14,570 nt of DNA from Kiritimatiellota bacterium (GCA_013151705.1 JAADHT010000085.1:1-14570), one strand, 5' to 3'. Positions 6,054 to 14,570 are shown, counted from the stretch's first letter. A program made the numbers and translations. Notes: generated from the sequence alone by a model not told the origin.

Positions 6054-7991
6054 CTTAGCGGCTTCGTCGAATTTGTTTTCGGGGATGAACTCCGCGAAGA
6101 TCGCGCGGAGCTCGGCGATGTTCCCGCGGAAACCGCGGAGCTTCTCCAAAACCACGGGTGGCGGCGTGGTGCCGCGCTTTTTAGCGACATACACGCGCTC
6201 GGCGGACGTTTTGTCAACCATCTCCTCGTCGGTGAGTATCTCCTCGTACTCCTTCTCGCCGGGCCGGAGTCCGATTATTTTTATCTCGATGTCCTCGTCG
6301 GGCTTGAGACCGGAGAGCTCTATGAGCTTACGCGCCATGTCGTAGATTTTTATCTGCTCGCCCATCTCCAACACCATTATGTCGCGGTCGGAGCCGATGG
6401 CGGCAGCCTGCAGGAGAAGATCCACGGCCTCGGGAATCGACATGAAGTACCGCACGACGTTCTCGGACGTCACGGTCAGCGGCCCCCCATCCTTCAACTG
6501 CTCGCGGAACCGCGGGATCACGCTGCCGCTGCTTCCCAGCACGTTGCCGAACCGCACGACCACGAATTCCGTCTTGTTCGAAGGACGCTCAAGAACAATG
6601 CGCTCGGCCACCCTTTTCGAGGCGCCCATCACACTTGTCGGATTCACCGCCTTGTCCGTCGATATTATCACGACTCTTTCGATTCCGCGTCTTTCAGCGA
6701 CATCCGCGAGATTCGCGGTTCCCAGAATGTTCGTTCTGACGGCCATTTTCGGATTAAGCTCCATCAGAGGAACGTGTTTGTAGGCCGCCGCGTGGAAAAT
6801 CGTGTCAACACCGTTGTTTTTCATCGCCTCGTCGAGACCAGCCGCGTCGCGGATGTCGCCGATGACGGAAACGACGCTGACATCCGGATGGTTTCTTGCG
6901 AGTTTGCCGGATATGGTATAGAGATTGAACTCCGACAACTCGAAAAGAACCAGTTTGGTGGGCGAGTACGACGCGATTTGATGGCAGAGCTCGCTACCGA
7001 TGCTGCCGCCGGCTCCGGTAACCATTATGGTTTTGTTCTCCGCGAATCTCGCGACGTCGGTGCGATCGAGCTTGACCGGTTTTCTACCTAGGAGGTCCTC
7101 TATCTCCACCTCTTTGATATTCGAGACGCTTATCTTCCCGTCGGCGATGTCGGCGTACGAGGGAACCATACGAAGATCGCATTTCTTCTCCCGTTGCTCC
7201 AAATCCTCCAGAATCGTCTTCAGCGTGGACGGTGTGGAGAATGGAGGCAGTATCAGGATTTCCGACGCGTTGTGCTTTTTAGCGACTTTCGCGGCGCTGG
7301 ATGTTCTGCCCAGTACCGTGACGCCTCTCAACGAATGTCCTATCTTTATGTCGTCTGATAGTATTCCGATTATGTCCCGGTTCGACGGAGCGGAGTTCAG
7401 CGCCTGTATCAGAGAGTTCGTCGATTCCGTGTCGCCGAGTATGATTGAGCGGATCTCATGTTTGCCGGCGACTCTGGCGGCTGATTCGCGGATCACCCTG
7501 GTGAGCATTCTTTTTCCCGACATCACCAGGAAGCAGATGAGAAAGTCTATGACCAACACGTTCAGGGAGAAGCCGGGCGCGAATCTCGCGCGGAGGAGAT
7601 AGAGGGAAATTATCAACACCGCGCTCGCGATCAGATTGGATATGAATATCTTCAGGATGTCGGTTATGCTGACGTAGCGCCACATGCCCTCGTAGAGTCT
7701 GAAAAAGTAGAACGAGGTCATTTTGACGACGATCACCAGCAGGAGAACGGTGGGAATAAAGGAGGTTTCCTCGGCCGAAAAGGAGAAGTCGAATCTGAAA
7801 TAGAACGCCAGCAGAAATGAGAACACCACGGTGACGAAACTGGACGCGAAGACCAGAAACGTTCTGATGGGCACAAGCATGTCAACCATTTTTTCAAGAT
7901 AATGGTTCAATTCGACTATCAGACTGGTTGTCTCCTCGTTGTTCGGCATTGTCGGCGCGTCCCGTTGGTTGAGGCCGGTGTCAAGAATCAT
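6051..7991 (-). CDS. Membrane-anchored nucleoside-diphosphate-sugar 4,6-dehydratase/epimerase (FlaA1/CapD/WbpM type)
   Basis: This large (646 aa) form of the polysaccharide-biosynthesis CapD family acts on UDP-GlcNAc-like sugars for surface glycan or glycoprotein synthesis. Four membrane helices are visible at about 43-65, 79-100, 113-133 and 142-160. A CoA-binding-like Rossmann region (~180-290) and a C-terminal extended short-chain dehydrogenase domain follow. That domain carries the NAD-binding TGAGGSIGSE (325-334), AAAYKHVPLMELNP (401-414), STDKAVNPTSVMGASKR (444-460) and RPGEKEYEE (576-584). M455 and K459 fit the S-M-K catalytic pattern of WbpM/PglF relatives, which have Met in place of the usual Tyr. 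ATG at 7991 gives the longest form; ATG at 7949 (MPNNEE...) is a reasonable alternative, and neither has a clear Shine-Dalgarno. No other glycan gene is adjacent. The stop codon lies in the repeat hairpin. Precise substrate unknown. Confidence 0.9.
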   Translation of the reverse strand: MILDTGLNQRDAPTMPNNEETTSLIVELNHYLEKMVDMLVPIRTFLVFASSFVTVVFSFLLAFYFRFDFSFSAEETSFIPTVLLLVIVVKMTSFYFFRLYEGMWRYVSITDILKIFISNLIASAVLIISLYLLRARFAPGFSLNVLVIDFLICFLVMSGKRMLTRVIRESAARVAGKHEIRSIILGDTESTNSLIQALNSAPSNRDIIGILSDDIKIGHSLRGVTVLGRTSSAAKVAKKHNASEILILPPFSTPSTLKTILEDLEQREKKCDLRMVPSYADIADGKISVSNIKEVEIEDLLGRKPVKLDRTDVARFAENKTIMVTGAGGSIGSELCHQIASYSPTKLVLFELSEFNLYTISGKLARNHPDVSVVSVIGDIRDAAGLDEAMKNNGVDTIFHAAAYKHVPLMELNPKMAVRTNILGTANLADVAERRGIERVVIISTDKAVNPTSVMGASKRVAERIVLERPSNKTEFVVVRFGNVLGSSGSVIPRFREQLKDGGPLTVTSENVVRYFMSIPEAVDLLLQAAAIGSDRDIMVLEMGEQIKIYDMARKLIELSGLKPDEDIEIKIIGLRPGEKEYEEILTDEEMVDKTSAERVYVAKKRGTTPPPVVLEKLRGFRGNIAELRAIFAEFIPENKFDEAAK

Positions 7992-8283
7992 CCGCTCGCG
8001 GCCAATCCCGCGGAAGCGTTAATGTATAACACAACAGCGCCCATTCAATACACCCCTCTGGAAAATCGCGGTGAAATCTGGAAGTTGTGAATGAACTCCA
8101 CCCGAAACGGACGCGAAAACCGCGCGTCGACAATTTCTCACTGTTTCTTTTCAACTGAGTTACAAGATTTGAAATTCGGCGATCGTCCTGTATGGTTTCG
8201 CTAGCTTGGCTGAATTGGGAAGCCACTTGAATTCGTAGTCCGCGGCGCCACGGCTCCGACCCAACGAACAGGAATGTACATCG

Positions 8284-9759
8284 ATGAGAAAATACGACGC
8301 TTTGGTGGTCGGCGCCGGTGCCGGCGGTTTGACGATGGCGCTGATTCTGGCCAAAGCCGGACGCGGGGTGCTGGTTCTTGAGAAATCCCGGAAACCGGGA
8401 GGCGCTCTCGGAAGTTTCCGATTTTCCGGCCACAGGCTGGATGCCGGATTCCATTTCACCGGCGCTTTGCAGGACGGTGGATTGTTCGACCAGTTACTGA
8501 AATCCCTCGGAGTCGGGGATCGGATCACTCCGAATTTCCTGGATCCGGACGCGGCCAACATATTCCGCTTTAAGCGCTCCGATATCGAAATAGCCTTTCC
8601 GTACGGTCCGGAAAGACTCAGAGAGTCGCTTATTAATCAATTCCCGAGAGACGCGGGTGCCGTAAAGCGTTATTTCGACGATGTGGAACGCGTAAGGGAT
8701 AACACTCCGGCTCTTGACCTGACGACTCTCTTCGAACCGCCTTCTCCAATTCCCGAAGACTCCATCACGCTGGCGGCCTATCTTAGACACATCACGCGGA
8801 ATAAAATTCTCCGCGAGACATTGAGCGCGTTGATTATGTGTCATGGTAGCGCTCCCTCCGAAATATCAATGGCCGACAACTCCAGATTGTGCGTCGGATT
8901 CTACGAAAGCGTGGCGACGCTCGAGGGTGGAGGTTCCTCGCTTTCGGACGCGCTTCTCCGTGAATTGGAGGGATACGGTGTTGAAATCAGGTGTGAAACT
9001 GAAATCGCGGAACTCGCGAAGGTGGCGGATAAAAAAGTAGGCGAGTTCGTTTTGAGCGATGGCGACATCGTGGAAGCCAACTCCTGCGTGTTCACCATCA
9101 ACTCTAAATCTATCGCTGAACTTCTGCCGAGAGACGCTTTCCCGCCGGCTTTCTTCCAACGCGTCGATTCTTTCGAATGCGCTCCCGGTTTCTTCACCGT
9201 CTTCGCGAAACTGGACGACGGTACGGCCCCCGTCAACGCCGCGTCGATAACCTCCGAATATCCCGTTGACGACATAAACGCTTTGGCGCTGCCGGGGTGG
9301 AACGGACCGGGAGCTTTGGCTGTCACCCACTCCCGTTCCGCCGGAGCGGACATAATCACCGCCTTCGAGCCGATATATTGGGCCTCCGTGTCGAAATGGA
9401 GCGCGTCGACGACTGGCGCCCGCCCTCCCGACTACCATCGATGGAAAAAACGGAAGGAGCACGAGATAGTCGAAAGAATCTCGAGAATTTTTCCATCCTA
9501 CGAGGGACGCCTTTCAGTTTTGGCTTCGGCGACTCCGCTGACATACAGGGATTGGCTCAACCACTACAACGGCGCGGCGTACGGAGTGAAAAACAAACTC
9601 GGACAGTACAATCTCGCCGGACAACTGAGGTTGCGCAATCTTTTCGTGGCCGGGCAAAGCGCTTTTCTGCCCGGAGTGCTCGGCACGATGATGGCCTCGG
9701 TGATCGTCGCGCGGACGGTGCTGGGGGAGGAAACTGTCAGGAATGTGTTGGATTTGTAG
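8284..9759 (+). CDS. Phytoene desaturase / RetSat-type FAD-dependent oxidoreductase
   Basis: This is a 491-residue flavoprotein of the CrtI/carotenoid isomerase/retinol saturase superfamily. These enzymes desaturate, saturate or isomerise long polyene or isoprenoid substrates, often membrane-associated. The N-terminus has the dinucleotide-binding fold VVGAGAGGLTMALILAKAG (8-26) with E33 at the end of the second strand, then KPGGALGSF. DAGFHFTG (about 53-60) corresponds to the 'D-x-G-x-H-x-x-G' segment of RetSat-like proteins. The C-terminus has the FAD motif LRNLFVAGQSAFLPGVLGTMMAS (about 452-474). ATG at 8284 has AGGA at 8270-8273, spacing 10. The gene is divergent from the CapD-type gene across 292 bp and stands alone. 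No carotenoid gene (crtB, crtE) is nearby, so pathway assignment is open. Confidence 0.82.
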   Translation: MRKYDALVVGAGAGGLTMALILAKAGRGVLVLEKSRKPGGALGSFRFSGHRLDAGFHFTGALQDGGLFDQLLKSLGVGDRITPNFLDPDAANIFRFKRSDIEIAFPYGPERLRESLINQFPRDAGAVKRYFDDVERVRDNTPALDLTTLFEPPSPIPEDSITLAAYLRHITRNKILRETLSALIMCHGSAPSEISMADNSRLCVGFYESVATLEGGGSSLSDALLRELEGYGVEIRCETEIAELAKVADKKVGEFVLSDGDIVEANSCVFTINSKSIAELLPRDAFPPAFFQRVDSFECAPGFFTVFAKLDDGTAPVNAASITSEYPVDDINALALPGWNGPGALAVTHSRSAGADIITAFEPIYWASVSKWSASTTGARPPDYHRWKKRKEHEIVERISRIFPSYEGRLSVLASATPLTYRDWLNHYNGAAYGVKNKLGQYNLAGQLRLRNLFVAGQSAFLPGVLGTMMASVIVARTVLGEETVRNVLDL

Positions 9760-10326
9760 ACGCCGCCTTGTACCGCATGCAAAGTCCAAACGCGGAAAAA
9801 CGAATTCGCGCTGTGGACAACTCGGATTTCCCATGCTAGTGTTTCACTGTTGATTGGGCTATGCGGCGTATGTGCGAACGCGGGCTTCAAGTGATGGTTG
9901 GGATAGTGGTTGGTGTCGCGGAGAGGATCATAGCTGTTGAAAACGCGGGACCGGTGGAAAGTTCGGCTAAAGCGATTGACAAATTAGTTGAATTAAAAGT
10001 CGTTTCCTCATCCGCCGCAACCCAAAGGGCGGCAACCCCTTATGGCGGCATGCGACTTTTTCAAAGCGGCTGGAGCGGCGAGATGGAGCGCATTCTGAAT
10101 TTGCGTTGCGTTTTGATCGCGCTCTTTATGGCGAAAGGGAACAAAATCCCGCGCCGCTTGTCGAACCGGTTGTGAAACGAAAGATGCGACGCCAAGTGTC
10201 GCCGCGTGTTTTGAGGAGTCAGTTTTCCGTTCATAATGAAACGCCGCGCGGTTGTCTAGAGGTTTAGGGGAGCGCGCTTGGAATCATTCAGCCTAGAAAT
10301 TTAAAGTGGAAAAACGAGGAATCACT
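9760..10326. other. Gap of 567 bp with structured inverted repeats, no convincing gene
   Basis: The only long frame (9861-10175, 104 codons) has low-complexity, unfamiliar protein sequence and no ribosome site, so I do not call it. The gap does hold structure. AAAAGTCG (9995-10002) pairs perfectly with CGACTTTT (10053-10060), enclosing a second dyad CCGCC (10012-10016) with GGCGG (10044-10048), and ends in a T run. GAGCGC (10086-10091) pairs with GCGCTC (10119-10124), followed by TTT. GCGAC (10186-10190) pairs with GTCGC (10198-10202). These could be decayed repeats, a transcribed structured RNA or terminators. Confidence 0.5.
10278..10305 (+). promoter_or_regulatory. Candidate promoter of the prc operon
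   Basis: TTGGAA (10278-10283) and TTTAAA (10300-10305) are 16 bp apart. A transcription start near 10312 would give a leader of about 15 nt containing only the ribosome-binding site. The match to the sigma70 consensus is moderate. Confidence 0.35.
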
Positions 10327-12531
10327 ATGTTTGAATTTGATAGTTCAAAAAGGAAGCCGTCGATTGGTAATCGCGCGAACAAGTTGCCTGTCTCCATGTT
10401 TTCAGCGTTCGTATTCATGGTTTCGCTTCTCCACATGCCGTTTTCCGGCGCCGCCAACGAGCTCTCTCCGGACGAGATGGGAACCATTGCCAGAATATCC
10501 TCCAATATTATCGCTAATAAACAGTTCAGAAAACATCCTTTGGACGATGAGATATCGGAGCAGTTGTTCACCGAGTATTTCGACGCGCTCGATCCGGGCA
10601 AATATTATCTGACCAAGGAGGATGTCGCGGAATTCGCGGACAACAATCGCTCTTTGGACGATCAGCTCAAGCTTGGAGACATCCGTTTCGCTTTCGCTGT
10701 TTACGACCGATTGGTGAAACGGATGAAACAGTATAGAGATTTCGTTAGGAAGGCTATAGATGGAAAAACACTGGATTTCACGAAAAACGAGACTTTCAGA
10801 TTCGACAGGAAAAAGGCTGAACGCCCGACCGACGCGCAATTGCCGGAATTGTGGCGTAAAAAACTGAAAAACGACTTGCTCTCCCTGAAAATTCTTGATA
10901 GATCGATGAAAATGGAAAAACCTAAAACGAAAAAGGAGCGCGAGCAAAACAAAATAACGAGACTGTGGATGAAGAGACCCGAGGAGCGAATCAAAAAACG
11001 GATAGACACCTATCTGAATTTCCTTCAGAAAAAACGGGGAATCGACCGTTTGGAATTCTATCTGAACTCGTTGGCCCGTATCTACGATCCGCATTCAGCC
11101 TACATGGCACCTAAAAGCGCCGAGGACTTCGACATATCGATGAGGCTTTCGCTCGTTGGAATAGGAGCTGTTCTTACCACCGAGGACGGATATACGAAAA
11201 TAGTCAGCATTATAAAAGGCGGCCCCGCCAACAAAGACGGAAGGCTAGCTTCGCAAGACAGAATTGTGGCGGTGGCGCAGGAGGGAAAGGAGCCCGCGGA
11301 CATAATTGACATGCCGCTGGGCGATGTCGTCCAACTGATAAGGGGCAGAAAAGACACGAAAGTCACGTTGTACGTCATCAAGGGGAATAAGGGAATTCAA
11401 GGTGTTCCCACGCTGATAACCATCACTCGGGACAAAGTGAAACTTAAAGAGCAGGAAGCGAAAGGCACGATAAAAACAATCAACGCCGCCGGCAAGAAAA
11501 GAAAAATAGGAGTGATCGACCTTCCGTCGTTCTATATCGACTTCAAAGCGGCTTACGAGGGCAAGCCCGACTACAAAAGCGTCACAAGAGATGTGAAAAA
11601 AATTCTCGAACGCTTCAACAAGGAAAAAGTCGATGGAGTGATCATCGATTTGCGGAAAAATGGCGGCGGCAGTCTCTCCGAGGCCATTTCCCTTACGGGC
11701 CTGTTCTTTTCCGCTGGGCCAGTGGTTCAAATACAAAAGGCGTCGGGTGGCGTGCCGGAGATCGGCAGCGACTACGACCAGAAATCATACTACTCGGGGC
11801 CTCTGGTACTTCTCGTCAGCAGGCAGAGCGCGTCCGCCGCCGAGATATTCGCGGCCGCCATACAGGATTACGGAAGAGGAATAATCGTCGGAGATGAGCA
11901 CACGCACGGAAAAGGCACCGTTCAGACAATGTTCGATTTGGACAACGTGATGAAATACTACGGCGTCAAAAGCAAAAGCGGAGAGCTGAAGATAACCGTC
12001 TCGAAATTCTACCGCATCAATGGAGGCTCCACCCAAATGAAGGGCGTTACGGCGGATATTCCGTTCCGCGACATAACCGATGTGATGGAGCTTGGGGAGA
12101 AACATCTCAAACACGCGCTTCCGTGGGACGCCATTTCGCCGGCGAACTACGCGAAGCAAAAAGATTTCTCGCAATGCATCAAGCACCTGCGCTTGAAATC
12201 GGAACAACGAAGGACCGGGAACCCGAAATTCAAACGCCTGGATCTAATGATCGAGCGGTTTAAAAAATCGCGCGGGCAAAAAACGATATCCTTGAACGAG
12301 GAAAAACGTTGGAGAAAATATCTGGACGAGAAAAAAATGTACGAGCAACAGAACAGACTACTCGGATTGGACGAAAAGAATTCCGGAAAAAAGACGAAAA
12401 ACGACGAGTCGGATTTGTTTATGGGCGAAACAATGAACATCATGCTCGACCTGTTGAATGAGGGGAATGCGCGACGAACGACCGTTGACGTATCGCCAAT
12501 ACTGAACGACCCGGCTTTTCGCCGACAATAA
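10327..12531 (+). CDS. prc: Carboxy-terminal (tail-specific) processing protease, S41 family
   Basis: Prc/CtpA-type serine protease that trims or degrades periplasmic proteins from their C-termini. ATG at 10327 is preferred to a GTG at 10306 because GAGGA (10316-10320) sits 6 nt before it; this gives 734 residues. The N-terminus has a signal-peptide-like hydrophobic stretch (about 22-40) followed by SGAAN, consistent with export. Next come a helical N-domain with YFDALDPGKYYLTKED (84-99), LARIYDPHSAYM (249-260), a PDZ domain (~267-371) with GIGAVL and GGPANKDGRL, and the S41 core. In the core, SRQSASAAEIFAAAIQDYGR (498-517) carries the catalytic serine S503, and HGKGTVQ carries the general-base lysine K529. 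KFYRINGGSTQMKGVTADI (560-578) matches the family's C-terminal motif. Slightly longer than E. coli Prc (682). It is first in an operon, 11 bp before the aminotransferase. Confidence 0.95.
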   Translation: MFEFDSSKRKPSIGNRANKLPVSMFSAFVFMVSLLHMPFSGAANELSPDEMGTIARISSNIIANKQFRKHPLDDEISEQLFTEYFDALDPGKYYLTKEDVAEFADNNRSLDDQLKLGDIRFAFAVYDRLVKRMKQYRDFVRKAIDGKTLDFTKNETFRFDRKKAERPTDAQLPELWRKKLKNDLLSLKILDRSMKMEKPKTKKEREQNKITRLWMKRPEERIKKRIDTYLNFLQKKRGIDRLEFYLNSLARIYDPHSAYMAPKSAEDFDISMRLSLVGIGAVLTTEDGYTKIVSIIKGGPANKDGRLASQDRIVAVAQEGKEPADIIDMPLGDVVQLIRGRKDTKVTLYVIKGNKGIQGVPTLITITRDKVKLKEQEAKGTIKTINAAGKKRKIGVIDLPSFYIDFKAAYEGKPDYKSVTRDVKKILERFNKEKVDGVIIDLRKNGGGSLSEAISLTGLFFSAGPVVQIQKASGGVPEIGSDYDQKSYYSGPLVLLVSRQSASAAEIFAAAIQDYGRGIIVGDEHTHGKGTVQTMFDLDNVMKYYGVKSKSGELKITVSKFYRINGGSTQMKGVTADIPFRDITDVMELGEKHLKHALPWDAISPANYAKQKDFSQCIKHLRLKSEQRRTGNPKFKRLDLMIERFKKSRGQKTISLNEEKRWRKYLDEKKMYEQQNRLLGLDEKNSGKKTKNDESDLFMGETMNIMLDLLNEGNARRTTVDVSPILNDPAFRRQ

Positions 12532-12542
12532 GGGAGGAGTGA

Positions 12543-13721
12543 ATGCTGAATTTACAGGAGAACAGAGGATGTTTGGGATCGCTGGAGCCTTCCGCGACTC
12601 TCGCGATAACATCAAAGGCCAAAGCGATGAAGGCCGCCGGGGAAAATGTATGCGGTCTGTGCGCGGGAGAGCCGGACTTCGACACGCCGGAGCACATCAA
12701 AGCCGCCGCGGTCAAAGCGCTTGAGGACGGAGAGACGAAATACACCCCCGCCACCGGAACGCCGGCTCTCAAAAAAGCGATAGCCGCGAAGTTCGCGGAC
12801 GACAACGGAATAACCGTCGATCCAGCCAGCGTGGTTGTCGCGCCCGGAGCCAAATTCAGCGTTTTCAGCGCGGTGGCGGCCCTCTGCTCCGAGGGAGACG
12901 AGGTGGTTCTCGCCGCTCCGTACTGGGTGAGCTATCCGGAGATGGTCAGAGCCACGGGCGCCAAAGTCGTCGTCTTGGAATGCGCCGCGTCGAACAACTA
13001 CGAGATAGATCCGGAAGAACTTGAAGCCGCCATCACGGAAAGAACAAAGCTTTTCATTCTGAACTCGCCCAGCAACCCGACGGGAGCCGTCTATCGCGGG
13101 CGAACCCTCGAAGCCATCGCGGATCTCGCGGTCCGTAAAAACATAATGGTGCTCTCCGACGAGATATACGAGAAGCTCATCTACGACGACGACGCTCCGC
13201 ACGTGAGCATAGCCTCTCTTTCCGCGGAAATCGTGAAACGCGTCATCACGGTGAACGGGTTCAGCAAAGCGTATGCTATGACAGGTTGGAGACTCGGGTA
13301 CCTGACTGCTCCGGAATGGTTGGTGAAACGCATATCCGCGCTCCAAAGCCACACCACCTCGAATCCGACGACATTCGCACAGGCCGGAGCATTGGCCGCC
13401 ATCACGGGGCCAACGGAGCCGGTTGAGGAGATGAGATGCGCCTTTGCCAAGCGACGCGGCCTTATCTACTCTCTCATGTCCGCGATTCCGGGCGTGGAAT
13501 GCATACGTCCATCGGGAGCGTTCTATATATTTTGCGATATATCCTCTTTCGGTCTTTCCTCACAGGAGTTCTGCGACAAACTTTTGGAGACCCGGAAGAT
13601 GGCCGCCGTTCCGGGGGCGCCTTTCGGGGCTGAGGGAAACATCCGACTCTCATACGCCTGCGCCGAATCCGTCATTGAGGACGCGGCCGAGCGCTTGACC
13701 AAATTCACGGCGGGGCTTTGA
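12543..13721 (+). CDS. Class I PLP-dependent aminotransferase (aspartate aminotransferase-like)
   Basis: A 392-residue cytosolic fold-type I aminotransferase, most like bacterial aspartate (or aspartate/prephenate) aminotransferases, exchanging the amino group between aspartate-like donors and 2-oxoglutarate. Signature positions are visible: GEPDFDTPEHI (42-52), YTPATGTPALKKA (67-79), PYWVSYPEM with W128 (126-134), SNPTGAVY with N178 (177-184), SDEIYEKLIYDD with D206 and Y209 (205-216), SKAYAMTGWRLGYL with the PLP lysine K242 and R250 (241-254), and NIRLSYA with substrate-carboxylate R368 (366-372). The first ~12 residues are atypical and cysteine-bearing, but GGAGG-like GGAGG at 12533-12537, 5 nt before the ATG, supports this start. 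It follows prc by 11 bp and its stop overlaps the truB start (TGATG), indicating co-transcription. Substrate choice between aspartate and aromatic acids is not settled by sequence alone. Confidence 0.9.
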   Translation: MLNLQENRGCLGSLEPSATLAITSKAKAMKAAGENVCGLCAGEPDFDTPEHIKAAAVKALEDGETKYTPATGTPALKKAIAAKFADDNGITVDPASVVVAPGAKFSVFSAVAALCSEGDEVVLAAPYWVSYPEMVRATGAKVVVLECAASNNYEIDPEELEAAITERTKLFILNSPSNPTGAVYRGRTLEAIADLAVRKNIMVLSDEIYEKLIYDDDAPHVSIASLSAEIVKRVITVNGFSKAYAMTGWRLGYLTAPEWLVKRISALQSHTTSNPTTFAQAGALAAITGPTEPVEEMRCAFAKRRGLIYSLMSAIPGVECIRPSGAFYIFCDISSFGLSSQEFCDKLLETRKMAAVPGAPFGAEGNIRLSYACAESVIEDAAERLTKFTAGL

Positions 13722-14440
13722 TGGGGCGCGGCGACAAACACCGATTGCCGGCGTTCGAGCATAACGGAATATTGCTCGTCGATAAACCATCGGAATGGAC
13801 CAGCCACGACGTTGTGCATTTCGTGAGGCGGCGTTTCAACGTCAAAAAGGTGGGGCATGCCGGCACCCTCGATCCCGCCGCCACCGGTCTGCTGGTTCTG
13901 CTCCTGGGGAAAGCCACGAAAATGAGTCAGACTCTCAGCCAGTCCGATAAAACTTATTCAGGCGAGATGCTTTTCGGCGTTGAAACCGATTCGCAGGACA
14001 TGGATGGAAAGGTCATTTCCGAAAAAGACGCCTCGTTTCTGACTGAGGAACTGGTGCTGGAGGTTTTTGATTCGTTTATCGGACCTCAACTCCAAACACC
14101 ACCTATGGTATCGGCGGTGAAAGTCGGAGGCAAAAAACTCTATGAGCTGGCCCGCGAAGGGAAAGAAGTGGAACGGGAGCCCCGCGATATGGAGATTTAC
14201 TCGCTTGTGGCCGATGAGTTCCATCTGCCGGTCGTGAATTTCACGGTGGAATGCACCAAAGGCACCTACGTGCGCACTATCTGTTCGGACATCGGAGCGA
14301 AACTCGGTTGCGGCGGAGTGTTGAAATCTCTTCGCAGGCTTCGCAGCGGAGAATACAATGTCGCGAACACGCACGATATTGAGGAAATGCGTGAAAAATG
14401 GACACAGGACGATCTTTTAAGGGCGCTCGTCTCGTTTTAA
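13721..14440 (+). CDS. truB: tRNA pseudouridine-55 synthase, short form without PUA domain
   Basis: TruB isomerises U55 to pseudouridine in the T-loop of tRNAs. The ATG at 13721 shares its A with the TGA stop of the aminotransferase, and gggg at 13712-13715 may serve as a poor ribosome site, so translation is probably coupled. A TTG one codon upstream is a possible alternative. The 239-residue protein has NGILLVDKPSEWTSHDVV (15-32), then GHAGTLDPAATGLL (46-59) with catalytic D51. PPMVSAVKVGGKKLYELARE and GTYVRTICSDIGAKLG follow in the second half, with CGGVLKSLRRLRSGEY near the end. It stops about 75 residues short of E. coli TruB (314), so the C-terminal PUA RNA-binding domain is absent, as in some other bacteria. 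Not beside rbfA/infB/ribF, its more common neighbours. Confidence 0.95.
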   Translation: MGRGDKHRLPAFEHNGILLVDKPSEWTSHDVVHFVRRRFNVKKVGHAGTLDPAATGLLVLLLGKATKMSQTLSQSDKTYSGEMLFGVETDSQDMDGKVISEKDASFLTEELVLEVFDSFIGPQLQTPPMVSAVKVGGKKLYELAREGKEVEREPRDMEIYSLVADEFHLPVVNFTVECTKGTYVRTICSDIGAKLGCGGVLKSLRRLRSGEYNVANTHDIEEMREKWTQDDLLRALVSF

Positions 14441-14441
14441 C

Positions 14442-14473
14442 TAGACCCTATTCGAAAAGGTATCACAGCCATG
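14442..14473 (+). repeat. Third copy (singlet) of the REP-like unit, directly after truB
   Basis: Bases 14442-14467 are identical to 5979-6004 (26 of 26). Bases 14442-14473 match the inverted complement of 6022-6053 at 29 of 32, including the CAGCCATG end that the 5979 copy lacks. It begins one base after the truB stop codon. No inverted mate is found in the remaining 97 bp, so it looks like a singlet unless the window cuts off a distant partner. After it only a weak dyad TGAAGA (14509-14514) with TCTTCA (14531-14536) is seen. Confidence 0.75.
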
Positions 14474-14570
14474 CTGACGCGGACGAGCGCCGGATTTGGC
14501 CCGCGATTTGAAGATGAATACCCCCGGCGGTCTTCATACTCGATTCACTGGCTGAAGCGTGTTGAGTAAG

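Noticed and set aside
6015..7091. 358-codon + strand frame opposite the CapD-type gene
   Set aside because: Shadow frame; the - strand product has complete NAD-binding and catalytic motifs in this region, and the + frame is His/Arg-rich without recognisable motifs.
7992..8283. Regulatory elements between the divergent CapD-type and FAD oxidoreductase genes
   Set aside because: A TATACA-like box facing the CapD-type gene is present on the - strand (about 8025-8035), but the nearest -35 candidate is only 14 bp away, so I do not call a promoter.
9861..10175. Possible small gene of 104 codons
   Set aside because: No Shine-Dalgarno, unfamiliar sequence, and it runs through inverted repeats; more likely an accidental frame in non-coding DNA.

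Overview
The window is 14.6 kb of bacterial chromosome that looks mostly like housekeeping and envelope/metabolic DNA with loose, repeat-bearing intergenic gaps. No rRNA, tRNA, CRISPR, phage or transposase gene was seen. The likely host is an uncultured environmental Gram-negative-type bacterium. The spacers carry A/T 'gaatatcgaatatcgaatgacgaag' words and the 'accacaaag...ctttgtggt' inverted repeat, which I associate from memory with Kiritimatiellota/Lentisphaerota/Omnitrophota-like genomes. That placement is a weak inference only.

Layout, left to right. (1) The 3' end of cysS (cysteinyl-tRNA synthetase, + strand). (2) A 298-bp repeat-filled spacer. (3) A complete, isolated cobT (lower-ligand activation for cobalamin) followed by a terminator-like hairpin. 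(4) A PlsC-type acyltransferase whose catalytic motif is HX4E rather than HX4D. (5) Convergent with it, a 599-residue, cysteine-rich conserved protein of unknown function on the - strand. (6) Divergent from that gene, a strong sigma70-like promoter placed for a leaderless transcript, reading into a frameshifted and C-terminally truncated HAD-family gene remnant. (7) A repeat-rich spacer ending in a perfect-looking REPIN-like hairpin. This overlaps the stop codon of a - strand membrane-bound FlaA1/CapD-type nucleotide-sugar dehydratase/epimerase. (8) A divergent + strand phytoene desaturase/RetSat-type FAD oxidoreductase. (9) A 567-bp gap with structured inverted repeats but no convincing gene. 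(10) A tight + strand operon: prc (tail-specific protease), a class I aminotransferase, and truB (tRNA pseudouridine-55 synthase). The aminotransferase and truB overlap as TGATG. (11) A third copy of the REPIN unit, 1 base after the truB stop.

The genes do not form one pathway. The parts most worth a second look are the unknown cysteine-rich protein beside a broken HAD gene, and the 32-nt repeat unit that sits in the same orientation directly at the 3' ends of two unrelated genes.
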